Assembly (NCBI RefSeq): GCF_050948175.1
Contig: NW_027490248.1
Location: forward strand, 248,001 to 312,000
Source of the DNA: Xylocopa sonorina
Taxonomy: Eukaryota > Arthropoda > Insecta > Hymenoptera > Apidae
DNA length: 64,000 bases
Direction of reading: 5' to 3'
The notes below the pieces were generated by a model, which made no database searches, was not told where the DNA came from, and worked only from the letters and a program-made list of their open reading frames with translations. Made by a program: the position numbers and the translations under genes. Every line of letters starts with the position of its first letter. The stretch's first letter is position 1. Shown piece after piece: positions 13,187 to 25,324 of the stretch.

Positions 13187-16100
13187 CAATAGAGTTCTAA
13201 TGCTTCTTAAAACGCGATATCGCATCCCACTTCTATGTTTCATAATAAGATATAATATTCATTGCGAAGTGTCATGTATACCTCGTACTCACTTCAAAAG
13301 AATGTAAATGCGACACTTCCATGCTAGGAAATAGGGTCTGCAGATGTCTCCGCATCGATGCCATAGAGTTCTAATGCTTTTTATAACGCGATATCGCATT
13401 TCTCTACTATGTTTCATGATAAGATATAACATTCATTGCGAAGTGTCATGTATACCTCGCATTCACTACAAAAGAATGAAAATGCGACACTTCCTTGCTA
13501 GGAAATAGCGTATTCAGATGTCTACGTATCGTAGCAATAGAGTTCTAATGCTACCTAAATCGCGATATCGCATCTCATTTCTATGTTTGGTGATAAGATA
13601 TAATATTCATTGCGAAGTGTCATGTATACCTCGTATTCACTTCAAACGAATGTAAATGCGACTATTCCTTGCTAAGGAATAGCGTTTGCAGATGCCTACG
13701 GATCGTAGCAATAGAGCTCTAATGCTTCTTAGATCGCGATGTCGCACCCCATTTATATTTTTCGTGATAAGATATAATATCCATTGCGAAGTGTCATGTA
13801 TACCTCGTATTCACTTCAAAACAATGTAAGTGCGACACTTCCATGCTAGGAAGTAGCGTTTGCAGATGTCTCCGCATCGATGCCATAGAGTTCTAATGCT
13901 TCTTAAAACGCGATATCGCATCTCAATTCTATGTTTCATGATATGATATAATATTCATTGCGAAGTGTCATGTATAACTAGTATTCAAAAGAATGTAAAT
14001 GCGACGTTTCCATCCTAGGAAATATCGTTTGCAGATGTCTACGTATCGTAGCAAAAGAGTTCTAATGCTTCTTAAAACGAGATGTCACATTTCATTTCTA
14101 TGTTTGTTGATAAGATATAATATTCATTGCGAAGTGTCATGTATACCTCGTATTCGCTTCAAACGAATGTAAATGCGACTATTCCTTGCTAAGGTATAGC
14201 GTTTGCAGATGCCTACGGATCGTAGCAATAGAGCTTTAATGCTTCTTAGATTGCGATATCGCATCTCATTTCTATGCTTCGTGATAAGATATAATGTTCA
14301 TTGCGAAGTGTCACGTATACCTCGTATTCACTTCAAAAGAATGTAAATGCGAATCTTCCTTGCTAGGAAATAGCGCTTGCAGATATCTATGTATCGTAGC
14401 AATAGAGTTCTAATGCTTCTCAGAACGCGATATCGCATCTCATTTCTATGTTTCCTGATAAGATATAATATTCATTGCGAAGTGTCATGTATACCTCGTG
14501 TTCACTTCAAAAGAATGTAAATGCGACTATTGCTTGCTAGGAAATAGCGTTTGCAGATGTCTACATGTCGTAGCAATAGAGTTCTAATGCTACTTAAATC
14601 GCTATATCGCATCTCATTTGTATGTTTCGTGATAAGATATAATATTCATTGCGAAATGTCATGTATACCTCGTATTCACTTCAAAAGAATGTATGTGCGA
14701 CACTTCCATGCTAGGAAATAGCGTTTGCTGATGTCTCCGCATCGAGGCCATAGACTTCTAATGCTTCTTAAAACGCGATATCGCATCCCTCTTCTGTGTT
14801 TCATGATAAGATATAATATTCATTGCGAAGTGTCATGCATACCTCGTATTCACTACAAAAGAATGTAAATGCGACTACTGCTTGCTAGGAAATAGCGTTT
14901 GTAGATGTCTCCGCATCGAGACCGTAGAGTTCTAATGCTTCTTAAAACGCGATATCGCATCCCTCCTCTGTGTTTCATGATAAGATATAATATTCATTGC
15001 GAAGTGTCATGTATACCTCGTATTCACTTCACACGAATATAAATGCGACTACTGCTTGCTAGGAAATAGCGTTTGCAGATGTCTACGTATCGTAGCAATA
15101 GCGTTCTAATGCTACTTATATCGCGATATGACACCTCATTTATATGTTTCGTGACAGGATATAATATTCATTGCGAAGTGTCATGTATACCTCGAATACA
15201 CTTCAAAAGTATGTAAATGCGACTATTCCTTGCTAGGAAATAGCGTTTGCAGATGTCTACGTATCGTAGCAATAGAGTTCTAATGCTTCTTAGATCGCGA
15301 TATCGCATCTCATTTATACGTTTCGTGATAAGATATAATATTCATTGCGAAGTGTCATGTATACCTCGTATATACTTCAAAAAATGTAAATGCGACACTT
15401 CCATGCTAGGAAATATCGTTTGCAGATATCTCCGCTTCGGGGCAATAGGTTTCTAATGCATCTTAAAACGCGATGTCGCATCTCACTTGTATGTTACATG
15501 ATAAGATATAATATTCATTGCGAAGTGTCATGTATACCTCCTATTCACTCCAAACGAATGTAACTGCGAATCTCCCTTGCTAGGAAATAGCGTTTGCAGA
15601 TGTCTACGTAGCGTAGCAATGGAGTCCTAATGCTTCGCAAAACGCGATATCGCATCTCATTTCTATGCTTCGTGATAAGATATAATATTCATTGCGAAGT
15701 GTCATGTACACCCCGTATTCACTTCAAAAGAAAGTAAATGCGACTATTGCTTGCTAGGAGATAGCGTTTGCAGATGTCTACGTATCGTAGCAATAAAGTT
15801 CTAATGCTACTTAAATTGCGATATCGCATCTCATCTATATGTTTCCTGATAAGATATAATATTCATTGCGAAGTGTCTAGTATCCCTCGTATTCACTTCA
15901 AAAGAATGTATGTGCGACACTTCCATGCTAGAAAATAGAGTTTGCAGTTGTCTCCGCATCGAGGCCATAGAGTTCTAAAGCTTCTTAACACGCGATATCG
16001 CATCCCTCTTCTGTGTTTCATGATAAGATATAATATTCATTGCGAAGTGTCATGCATACCTCGCATTCACTAGAAAACATTGTAAATGCGACTACTGCTT

Positions 16101-16312
16101 GCTAGGAAGTAGAGTTTGCAGATGTCTCCGCATCGAGGCCATGGAGTTCTAATGCTTCTTAACACGCGATATCGCATCCCTCTTCTGTGTTTCATGATAA
16201 GATATAATATTCATTGCGAAGTGTCATGCATACCTCGCATTCACTACAAAAGAATGTAAATGCGACTACTGCTTGCTAGGAAATAGCGTTTGCAGATGTC
16301 TACGTATCGTAG
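13187..16312 (+). repeat. 18-monomer unit, copy 2 of a 3,126-bp tandem duplication
   Basis: This copy immediately follows copy 1 and keeps the same 6-base deletion (about 13,981). Differences I could find by eye are ctcg for cgcg near 14,147, cagaacg for caaaacg near 14,422, aatagag for aatagtg near 15,274, and gtttgcag for gtttacag near 15,588. Four differences in 3.1 kb imply about 99.9% identity. After about 16,325 the sequence departs (ctagtgc, then ccctcttctgtg), so the duplication is two copies and stops. Confidence 0.9.
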
Positions 16313-17589
16313 CAATAGAGTTCTAGTGCTTCTTAAAACGCGATATCGCATCCCTCTTCTGTGTTTCATTATGAGATATAATATTCATTCCGAAGTGTCA
16401 TGTATACCTCCAATTCACTTCAAAAGAATGTAAATGCGACACTTCCATGCTAGGAAATAGCGTTTGCAGATATCTCCACATCGAGGAAAATAGGGTTCTA
16501 ATGCTTCTTAAGACGCGATATCGCATCTCACTTATATGTTACATGATAAGATATAATGTTCATTGCGAAGTGTCATGTATACCTCGTATTCACTTCAAAA
16601 GAATGTAAATGCGAATCTTCCTTGCTAGGAAATAGCGTTTGCAGATGTCTACCCGTCGAGGCAATAAGGTTCTAATGCTTCTTAAAACGCGATATCGCAT
16701 CTCACTTCTATGATTCATGATAAGATATATTATTCATTGCGAAGTGTCATGTATACCTCGTATTCACTTCAAAAGAATGTAAATGCGACTATTCCTTGCT
16801 AGGAAACAGCGTTTGCAGATGCCTACGTATCGTAGCAATAGAGTTCTAATGCTGCTTAAATCGCGATATCGCATCTCAATTCTATGTTTCGTGATAAATT
16901 ATAATATTCATTCCGAAGTGTCATGTATACCTCGAATTCACTTCAAAAGAATCTAAATGCGACACTTCCATGCTAGGAAATAGCGTTTGCAGATATCTCC
17001 GCTTCGGGGCAATAGGTTTCTAATGCATCTTAAAACGCGATGTCGCATCTCACTTGTATGTTACATGATAAGATATAATATTCATTGCGAAGTGTCATGT
17101 ATACCTGCTATTCACTCCAAACGAATGTAACTGCGAATCTCCCTTGCTAGGAAATAGCGTTTGCCGATGTCTACGTAGCGTAACAATGGAGTTCTAATGC
17201 TTCGCAAAACGCGATATCGCATCTCATTCCTATGCTTCGTGATAAGATATAATATTCATTGCGAAGTGTCATGTACACCCCGTATTCACTTTAAAAGAAA
17301 GTAAATGCGACTATTGCTTGCTAGGAGATAGCGTTTGCAGATGTCTACGTATCGTAGCAATAAAGTTCTAATGCTACTTAAATTGCGATATCGCATCTCA
17401 TCTATATGTTTCCTGATAAGATATAATATTCATTGCGAAGTGTCATGTATACCTCGTATTCGCTTCAGAAGAATGTAAATGCGACTATTACTTGCTAGGA
17501 AATGGCGTTTGCAGATGCCTACGTATCATAGCAATAGGATTCTAATGGTTTTCAGAACGCGATATCGCATCTCATTTATATGTTTCGTG
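16313..17589 (+). repeat. Zone B monomers between the two higher-order blocks
   Basis: About seven monomers. Part of the stretch resembles the 18-monomer unit: the cgcttcggggcaataggt monomer at about 17,000 also occurs at about 12,308 and 15,434, and the gcgtagcaatgga-type monomer follows each time. Enough differences are present that it is not a third complete copy. No gene is visible. Confidence 0.75.
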
Positions 17590-18633
17590 ATAAGATATAA
17601 TATTCATTGCGAAGTGTCATGTATACCTCGTATTCACTTCAAAAGAATGTAAATGCGACTATTCCTTGCTAGGAAATAGCGTATTCAGATGTCTACGTAT
17701 CGTAGCAATAGAGTTCTAATGCTACTTAAACCGCGATATCGCATCTCATTTCTATGTTTCGTGATAAGAAAGAATATCCATTGCGAATGGTCATGTATAC
17801 CTTGTATTCACTTCAAAAGAATGTAAATGCGGCTATTACTTGATAGGAAATAGCGTTTGCAGGTGTCTACGTATCGTAGCAATAGAGTTCTAATGCTACT
17901 TAAATCGCGAAATCGCATCTCATTTATATGTTTCGTGATAAGATATAATATTCATTGCCAAGTGTCATGTATACCTCGTATTTACTTTAAAAGAATGTAA
18001 GTGCGACACCTCCATGCTAGGAAATAGCGTTTGCAGATGTCTCCGCATCGAGGCCATAGAGTTCTAATGCTTCTTAACACGCGATATCGCATCCCTCTTC
18101 TGTGTTTCATGATAAGATATAATATTCATTGCGATGTGTCATGCATACCTCGTATTCACTACAAAAGAATGTAAATGCGACTACTGCTTGCTAGGAAATA
18201 GCGTTTGCAGATGTCTACGTATCGTAGCAATAGGGTTCTAATGCTTCTTAAGACGCGATATCGCATCTCACTTATATGTTACATGATAAGATATAATGTT
18301 CATTGCGAAGTGTCATGTATACCTCGAATTCACTTCAAAAGGATCTGAATGCGACATTTCCATGCTAGGAAATAGCCCTTGCAGATATCTCCGCATTGAG
18401 GCAATAGAGTCCTAATGCTTCTTAAAACGAGATGTCGCATTTCATTTCTATGTTTCGTGATAAGATATAATATTCATTGCGAAGTGTCATGCATACCTCC
18501 TATTCACTCCAAACGAATGTAAATGCGACACTTCCTTGCTAGGAAATAGCGTCTGCAGATGTCTTCGCATCGAGGCGGTAGAGTTCTAATGCTTCTCAAA
18601 ATGCGATATCGCATCTCACTCCTATGTTTCATG
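17590..18633 (+). repeat. 6-monomer unit, copy 1 (1,044 bp)
   Basis: The word gtattcagat lies at 17681, 18725 and 19769, exactly 1,044 bp (6 x 174) apart each time. Diagnostic words inside the unit are gataagaaagaatatcc, gcggctattacttgatagg, cgcgaaatcgc, actttaaaagaatgtaagtg and aggatctgaatgcg. The left edge is where the upstream flanks of copies 1 and 2 stop matching. Confidence 0.9.
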
Positions 18634-19677
18634 ATAAGATATAATATTCATTGCGAAGTGTCATGTATACCTCGTATTCACTTCAAAAGAATGTAAATGC
18701 GACTATTCCTTGCTAGGAAATAGCGTATTCAGATGTCTACGTATCGTAGCAATAGAGTTCTAATGCTACTTAAACCGCGATATCGCATCTCATTTCTATG
18801 TTTCGTGATAAGAAAGAATATCCATTGCGAATGGTCATGTATACCTTGTATTCACTTCAAAAGAATGTAAATGCGGCTATTACTTGATAGGAAATAGCGT
18901 TTGCAGGTGTCTACGTATCGTAGCAATAGAGTTCTAATGCTACTTAAATCGCGAAATCGCATCTCATTTATATGTTTCGTGATAAGATATAATATTCATT
19001 GCCAAGTGTCATGTATACCTCGTATTTACTTTAAAAGAATGTAAGTGCGACACCTCCATGCTAGGAAATAGCGTTTGCAGATGTCTCCGCATCGAGGCCA
19101 TAGAGTTCTAATGCTTCTTAACACGCGATATCGCATCCCTCTTCTGTGTTTCATGATAAGATATAATATTCATTGCGATGTGTCATGCATACCTCGTATT
19201 CACTACAAAAGAATGTAAATGCGACTACTGCTTGCTAGGAAATAGCGTTTGCAGATGTCTACGTATCGTAGCAATAGGGTTCTAATGCTTCTTAAGACGC
19301 GATATCGCATCTCACTTATATGTTACATGATAAGATATAATGTTCATTGCGAAGTGTCATGTATACCTCGAATTCACTTCAAAAGGATCTGAATGCGACA
19401 TTTCCATGCTAGGAAATAGCCCTTGCAGATATCTCCGCATTGAGGCAATAGAGTCCTAATGCTTCTTAAAACGAGATGTCGCATTTCATTTCTATGTTTC
19501 GTGATAAGATATAATATTCATTGCGAAGTGTCATGCATACCTCCTATTCACTCCAAACGAATGTAAATGCGACACTTCCTTGCTAGGAAATAGCGTCTGC
19601 AGATGTCTTCGCATCGAGGCTGTAGAGTTCTAATGCTTCTCAAAATGCGATATCGCATCTCACTCCTATGTTTCATG
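18634..19677 (+). repeat. 6-monomer unit, copy 2 (1,044 bp)
   Basis: This copy runs directly on from copy 1 with all the same diagnostic words. One difference I noticed is gaggctgtag near 19,618 against gaggcggtag near 18,574. The pair is therefore close to identical and looks like a recent unequal exchange. Confidence 0.9.
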
Positions 19678-19945
19678 ATAAGATATAATATTCATTGCGA
19701 AGTGTCATGTATACCTCGTATTCACTTCAAAAGAATGTAAATGCGACTGTTCCTTGCTAGGAAATAGCGTATTCAGATGTCTACGTATCGTAGCAATAGA
19801 GTTCTAATGCTACTTAAACCGCGATATCGCATCTCATTTCTATGTTTCGTGATAAGAAAGAATATCCATTGCGAATGGTCATGTATACCTTGTATTCACT
19901 TCAAAAGAATGTAAATGCGGCTATTACTTGATAGGAAATAGCGTT
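19678..19945 (+). repeat. 6-monomer unit, partial copy 3 (about 1.5 monomers)
   Basis: The match to copies 1 and 2 continues through gactgttcc (one change from gactattcc), gtattcagat at 19769 and gcggctattacttgatagg. It ends at about 19,950, where cagatgtctac and aatagtg replace caggtgtctac and aatagag. A later monomer near 20,240-20,420 again has gcaggtgtctac and gcgaaatcgc, so divergent relatives of the unit continue to the right. Confidence 0.85.
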
Positions 19946-21750
19946 TGCAGATGTCTACGTATCGTAGCAATAGTGTTCTAATGCTACATGAATCGCGATA
20001 TGACACCTTATTTATATGTTTCGTGATAAGATAATATTCATTGCGAAGTGTCATGTATACCTCGCATTCACTTCAGAAGAATGTAAGTGCGTCACTTCCA
20101 TGCTAGGAAATAGCGTTTGCAGATGCCTCCGCATTGAGGCCATAGAGTTCTAATGCTTCTTTAAATGCGATATCGCATCTCTCTCCTACGTTGCATGATA
20201 AGATATAATATTCATTACGAATTGTCATGTATACCTCGTATTCACTTCAAAAGAATGTAAATGCGACTATTGCTTGCTAGGAAATAGCGTTTGCAGGTGT
20301 CTACGTATCGTTGCAATAGAGTTCTAATGCTACTTAAATCGCGAAATCGCATCTCATGTATATGTTTCGTGATAAGATATAATATTCATTGCCAAGTGTC
20401 ATGTATACCTCGTATTCACTTTAAAAGAATGTAAGTGCGACACCTCCATGCTAGGAAATAGCGTTTGCAGATGTCTCCGCATCGAGGCCATAGAGTTCTA
20501 ATGCTTCTGAAAACGCGATATCGAATCTCTCTTCTATGTTTCATGATAAGATATAATATTCATTGCGAAGTGTCATGTACACCTCGTATTCACTTCAAAA
20601 GAATGTAAATGCGACACCTCCATCCTAGGAAATAACGTCTGCAGATGTCTACGCGTCGTGGCAATAGAGATCTAATGCTTCTTAAAACGCGATATCGCAT
20701 CTCACTCCTATGTTTCACGAGAAGATATAATGTTCTTTGCGAAGCGTCATTTATACCTCGTATTCACTTCAAATGAATGTATATGCGAATCTTTCTTGCT
20801 AGGAAATAACGTTTGCAGATGCCTACGTATCGTAGCAATAGAGTTCTAATGCTTCTTAGATCGCGATATCGCATCTCATTTCTATGTTTCATGATAAGTT
20901 ATAATATTCATTCTGAAGTGTCATGTATACCTCGTATTCACTTCAAAAGAATGTAAATGCGAATCTTCCTTGCTAGGAAGTAGCGTTTGCAAATGTCTAC
21001 GTATCGTAGCAATAGAGTTCTAATGCTTCTCAAAACACGATATCCATCTCATTTCCATGTTTCGTGATAAGATATAATATTCATTGCGAAATGTCATGTA
21101 TACCTCGTATTTACTTCAAAAGAATGTAAATGCGACACTTCCATGCTTGGAAATAGAGTTTGCGGATGTCTCTGCATCGAGGCCAGAGACTTCTAATGCT
21201 TCTTAAAACGCGATATCGCATCCCTCTTCTGTGTTTCATGATAGGATATAATATTTATTGGGAAGTGTCATGTATACCTCGTATTCACTTCAAAAGAATG
21301 TAAATGCGACTACTGCTTGCTAGGAAATAGCGTTTGCAGATGTCTACGTATCGTAGCAATAGAGTTCTAATGCTTCTTAAAACGCGATATCGCATGTCAC
21401 TCCTATGTTTCACGAGAAGATATAATGTTCTTTGCGAAGTGTCACTTATACCTCGTATTCACTTCAAATGAATGTAAATGCGAATCTTTCTTGCTAGGAA
21501 ATAGCGTCTGCAGATGTCTACTCGTCGAGGCAATAGAGTTCTAATGATTCTTATGACGCGATATCGCATCTCACTTTTGTGTTACATGATAAGATATAAT
21601 GTTCATAGCGAAGTGTAATGTATACCTCGTATTCAATTCAAAAGAATGTAAATGCGAATCTTCATTGCTAGGAAATAGCGTTTGCAGATGTCTACGTATC
21701 GTAGCAATAGAGTTCTAATGCTTCTTGTAGCGCGATATCGCATCTCATTT
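19946..21750 (+). repeat. Zone B tail: divergent monomers up to the subfamily switch
   Basis: About ten mixed monomers with several local oddities: a 2-base loss in gataagataatattc (about 20,030), cacgagaagatataatg (about 20,707 and 21,411) and acttttgtgttacatg (about 21,570). No repeated multi-monomer unit stands out except the cacgagaag monomer, which recurs about 704 bp (roughly 4 monomers) later. No gene is visible. Confidence 0.75.
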
Positions 21751-22709
21751 CTATGTTCCATGGTAAGATATAATATGATTTGCGAAGTGTCATGTATTCC
21801 TCGTCTACACTTCAAATGAATGTAAATGCGACACTTCCTTGCAAGGAAATAGCGTTTGCAAATGTCTACCTATCGTAGCAATAGTGTTCTGATGCTTCTT
21901 AAAACGCGATATCGCATCTCATTTCTATGTTTCATGGTAAGATATAATATGATTTGCGAAGTGTTATGTATTCCTCGTCTACACTTCAAACGAATGAAAA
22001 TGCGACACTTCCTTGCAAGGAAATAGCGTTTGCAGATGTCTACGTATCGTAGCAATAGAGTTCTAGTGCTTCTTGTAGCGCGATATCGCATCTCATTTCT
22101 ATGTTTCATGGTAAGATATAATATGATTTGCGAAGTGTCATGTATTCCTCGTCTACATTTCAAATGAATGTAAATGCGACACTTCCTAGCAAGGAAATTG
22201 CGTTTGCAGATGTCTACGTATCGTAGCAATGGATTTCTAATGCTTCTTAAAACGCGATATCGCATCTCATTTCTATGTTTCATGGTGAGATATAATATGA
22301 TTTGCGAAGTGTCATGTATTCCTCGTCTACACTTCAAATGAATGTAAGTGCGACACTTCCTTGCTAGGAAATAGCGTCTGCAGATGTCTAGGTATCGTAG
22401 CAATAGCTTTCTAATGCTTCTTACAACGCGATATCGCATCTCATTTCTATGTTCCATGGTAAGATATAATATGATTTGCGAAGTGTCATGTATTCCTCGT
22501 CTACACTTCAAATGAATGAAATTGCGACACTTCCTTGCAAGGAAATAGCGTTTGCAGATGTCTACGTATCGTAGCAATAGAGTTCTAATGCTTCTTAAAG
22601 CGCGATATCGCATCTCATTTCTATGTTTTATGGTAAGATATAATATGATTTGCGAAGTGTTATGTATTCCTCGTCTACACTTCAAATGAATGAAAATGCG
22701 ATACTTACT
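21751..22709 (+). repeat. Start of zone C: third monomer subfamily
   Basis: Near 21,750 the typical words change together: catggtaagatataatatgattt replaces catgataagatataatattcatt, gtattcctcgtctac replaces gtatacctcgtattc, and cttcaaatgaatg replaces cttcaaaagaatg. Because atgatttg removes a TGA present in attcattg on the minus strand, the stretch 21,870-22,685 is open for 271 codons there. I regard this as a period effect (58 codons per monomer), not a gene. Confidence 0.85.
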
Positions 22710-23750
22710 TGCAAGAAAATAGCGTTTGCAGATGTCTACTTATCGTAGGGATGGAGTTCTAATGCTTCTTAAAACGTGATATCGCATCTCATATCTATGT
22801 TTTAAGATAAGATATAATATTCATTGCGAAGTGTTATGCATTCCTCGTCTACGATTCAAATGGATGTAAATGCGACACTTCCTTGCCAGGACATAGCGTT
22901 TGCAGATGTCTACGTATCGAAGCAATAGAGTTCTTATCTTACTTAAAACGCGATATCGCATCTCATTTCTATGTTTCATGGTAAGATATAATATGATTTG
23001 CGAAGTGTCATGTATTCCTCGTCTACACTTCAAATGAATGTAAATGCGACACTTCCTTGCTAGGAAATAGCGTCTGCAGATGTCTAGGTATCGTAGCAAT
23101 AGATTTCTAATGCTTCTTAAAACGCGATATCGCATCTCATTTCTATGTTTCATGGTAAGATATAATATGATTTGCGAAGTGTCATGTGTTCCTCGTCTAC
23201 GATTCAAATGGATGTAAATGCGACACTTCCTTGCAAGGAAATAGCGTTTGCAGATGTCTACTTATCGTAGGGATGGAGTTCTAATGCTTCTTAGAACATG
23301 ATATCGCTTCTCATATCTATGTTTCAAGATAAGATATAATATTCATTGCGAAGTGTTATGCATTCCTCGTCTACGATTCAAATGGATGTAAATGCGACAC
23401 TTCCTTGCCAGGACGTAGCGTTTGCAGATGTCTACGTATCGAAGCAATAGAGTTCTTATGTTACTTAAAACGCGATATCGCATCTCATTTCTATGTTTCA
23501 TGGTAAGATATAATATGATTTGCGAAGTGTCATGTATTCCTCGTCTACACTTCAAATGAATGTAAAAGCGACACTTCCTTGCTAGGAAATAGCGTCTGCA
23601 GATGTCTAGGTATCGTAGCAATAGGTTTCTAATGCTTCTTAAAACGCGATATCGCATCTCATTTCTATGTTTCATGGTAAGATATAATATGATTTGCGAA
23701 GTGTCATGTATTCCTCGTCTACACTTCAAATGAATGTAAATGCAACACTT
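22710..23750 (+). repeat. Trimer tandem pair, offset 522 bp
   Basis: tatcgtaggg, a rare variant followed by atggag, lies at 22741 and 23263, exactly 3 x 174 bp apart. The flanking monomers match, including gttcttat(c/g)ttacttaaaacg and ttgccaggac. A few substitutions separate the copies. The same tatcgtaggg monomer returns once more, far away, at 45711, followed by the same ttgccaggacatag monomer. Confidence 0.85.
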
Positions 23751-25324
23751 CCTTGCAAGGAAATAGCGTTTGCAAATGTCTACCTATCGTAGCAATAGAG
23801 TTCTAATGCTTCTTAAATGGCGATATAGCATCTCATTTCTATGTTTCATCGTAAGATATAATTTGATTTTTGAAGTGTCATGTATTACTCGTCTACACTT
23901 CAAATGAATGTAATTGCGACACTTCCTTGCTAGGAAATAACGATTGCAGATGTCTACGTATCGCAGCAATAGCTTTCTAATGCTTCTTAAAACGCGATAT
24001 CGCATCTCATTTCTATGTTCCATGGTAAGATATAATATGATTTGCGAAGTGTCATGTATTCCTCGTCTACACTTCAAATGAATGAAAATGCGACTCTTCC
24101 TTGCAAGGAAATAGCGTTTGTAGATGTCTACGTATCGTAGCAATGGAGTTCTTATGTTACTTAAAACGCGATATCGCATCTCATTTCTATGTTTCATGGT
24201 AAGATATAATATGATTTGCGAAGTGTTATGTATTCCTCGTCTACACTTCAAATGAATGTGAATGCGACATTTCCTCGCTAGGAAATAGCGTTTGCAGATG
24301 TCTACGTATCGTAGCAATAGATTTCTAATGCTTCTTAAAGCGCGATATCGCATCTCATTTCTATGTTGCTTGGTAAGATGTAATATTCATTGCGAAGTGT
24401 TATGCATTCCTCGTCTACGATTCAAATGGATGTAAATGCGACACTTCCTTGCCAGGACATAGCGTTTGCAGATGTCTACGTATCGAAGCAATAGAGTTCT
24501 TATGTTACTTAAAACGCGACATCGCATCTCATTTCTATGTTTCATGGTAAGATATAATATGATTTGCGAAGTGTCATGTATTCCTCGTCTACACTTCAAA
24601 TGAATGTAAATGCGACACTTCCTTGCTAGGAAATAGCGTTTGCAGATGTCTACGTATCGTAGCAATAGATTTCTAATGCTTCTTAAAGCGCGATGTCGCA
24701 TCTCATTTCTATGTTTCATGGTAAGATTTAACATGATTTGCGAAGTGTTATGTATTCCTCGTCTACACTTCAAATGAATGTGAATGCGATACTTCCTCGC
24801 TAGGAAATAGCGTTTGCAGATGTCTACGTATCGTAGCAATAGCTTTCTAATGCTTCTTAAAACGCGATATCGCATCTAATTTCTATGTTTCATGGTAAGA
24901 TATAATATGATTTGTTAAGTGTTATGTATTTCTCGTCTACACTTCAAATGAATGTAAACGCGACACTTCCTTGCAAGGAAATAGCGTTTGCAGATGTCTA
25001 CGTATCAAAGCAATGGAGTTCAAAGCTTCTTAAAACGAGATATTGCATCTCATATCTGTGTTTCATGATAAGATATTATATTCATTGCGAAGTGTTATGC
25101 ATTCCTCGTCTACGATTCTAATGAAAGTAAATGCGACACTTCCTTGCAAGGAAATAACGATTGCAGATGTCTACGTATCGTAGCAATAGCTTTCTAATGC
25201 TTCTTAAAACGCGATATCGCATCTCATTTCTATGTTTCATGGTAAGATATAATATGATTTGCGAAGTGTTATGTATTCCTCGTCTACGCTTCAAATGAAT
25301 GTAAATGCGACACTTCCTTGCTAG
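23751..25324 (+). repeat. Zone C mixed monomers
   Basis: About nine monomers. The part from about 24,470 to 25,120 is closely related to 28,642-29,292 and 29,685-30,335 (offsets about 4,172 and 5,215 bp). Shared markers are gttacttaaaacgcgacatc, gatttgttaagtg and tgtatttctcg. It is also related to about 34,692 onward at an offset of 9,912 bp. No gene is visible. Confidence 0.8.
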
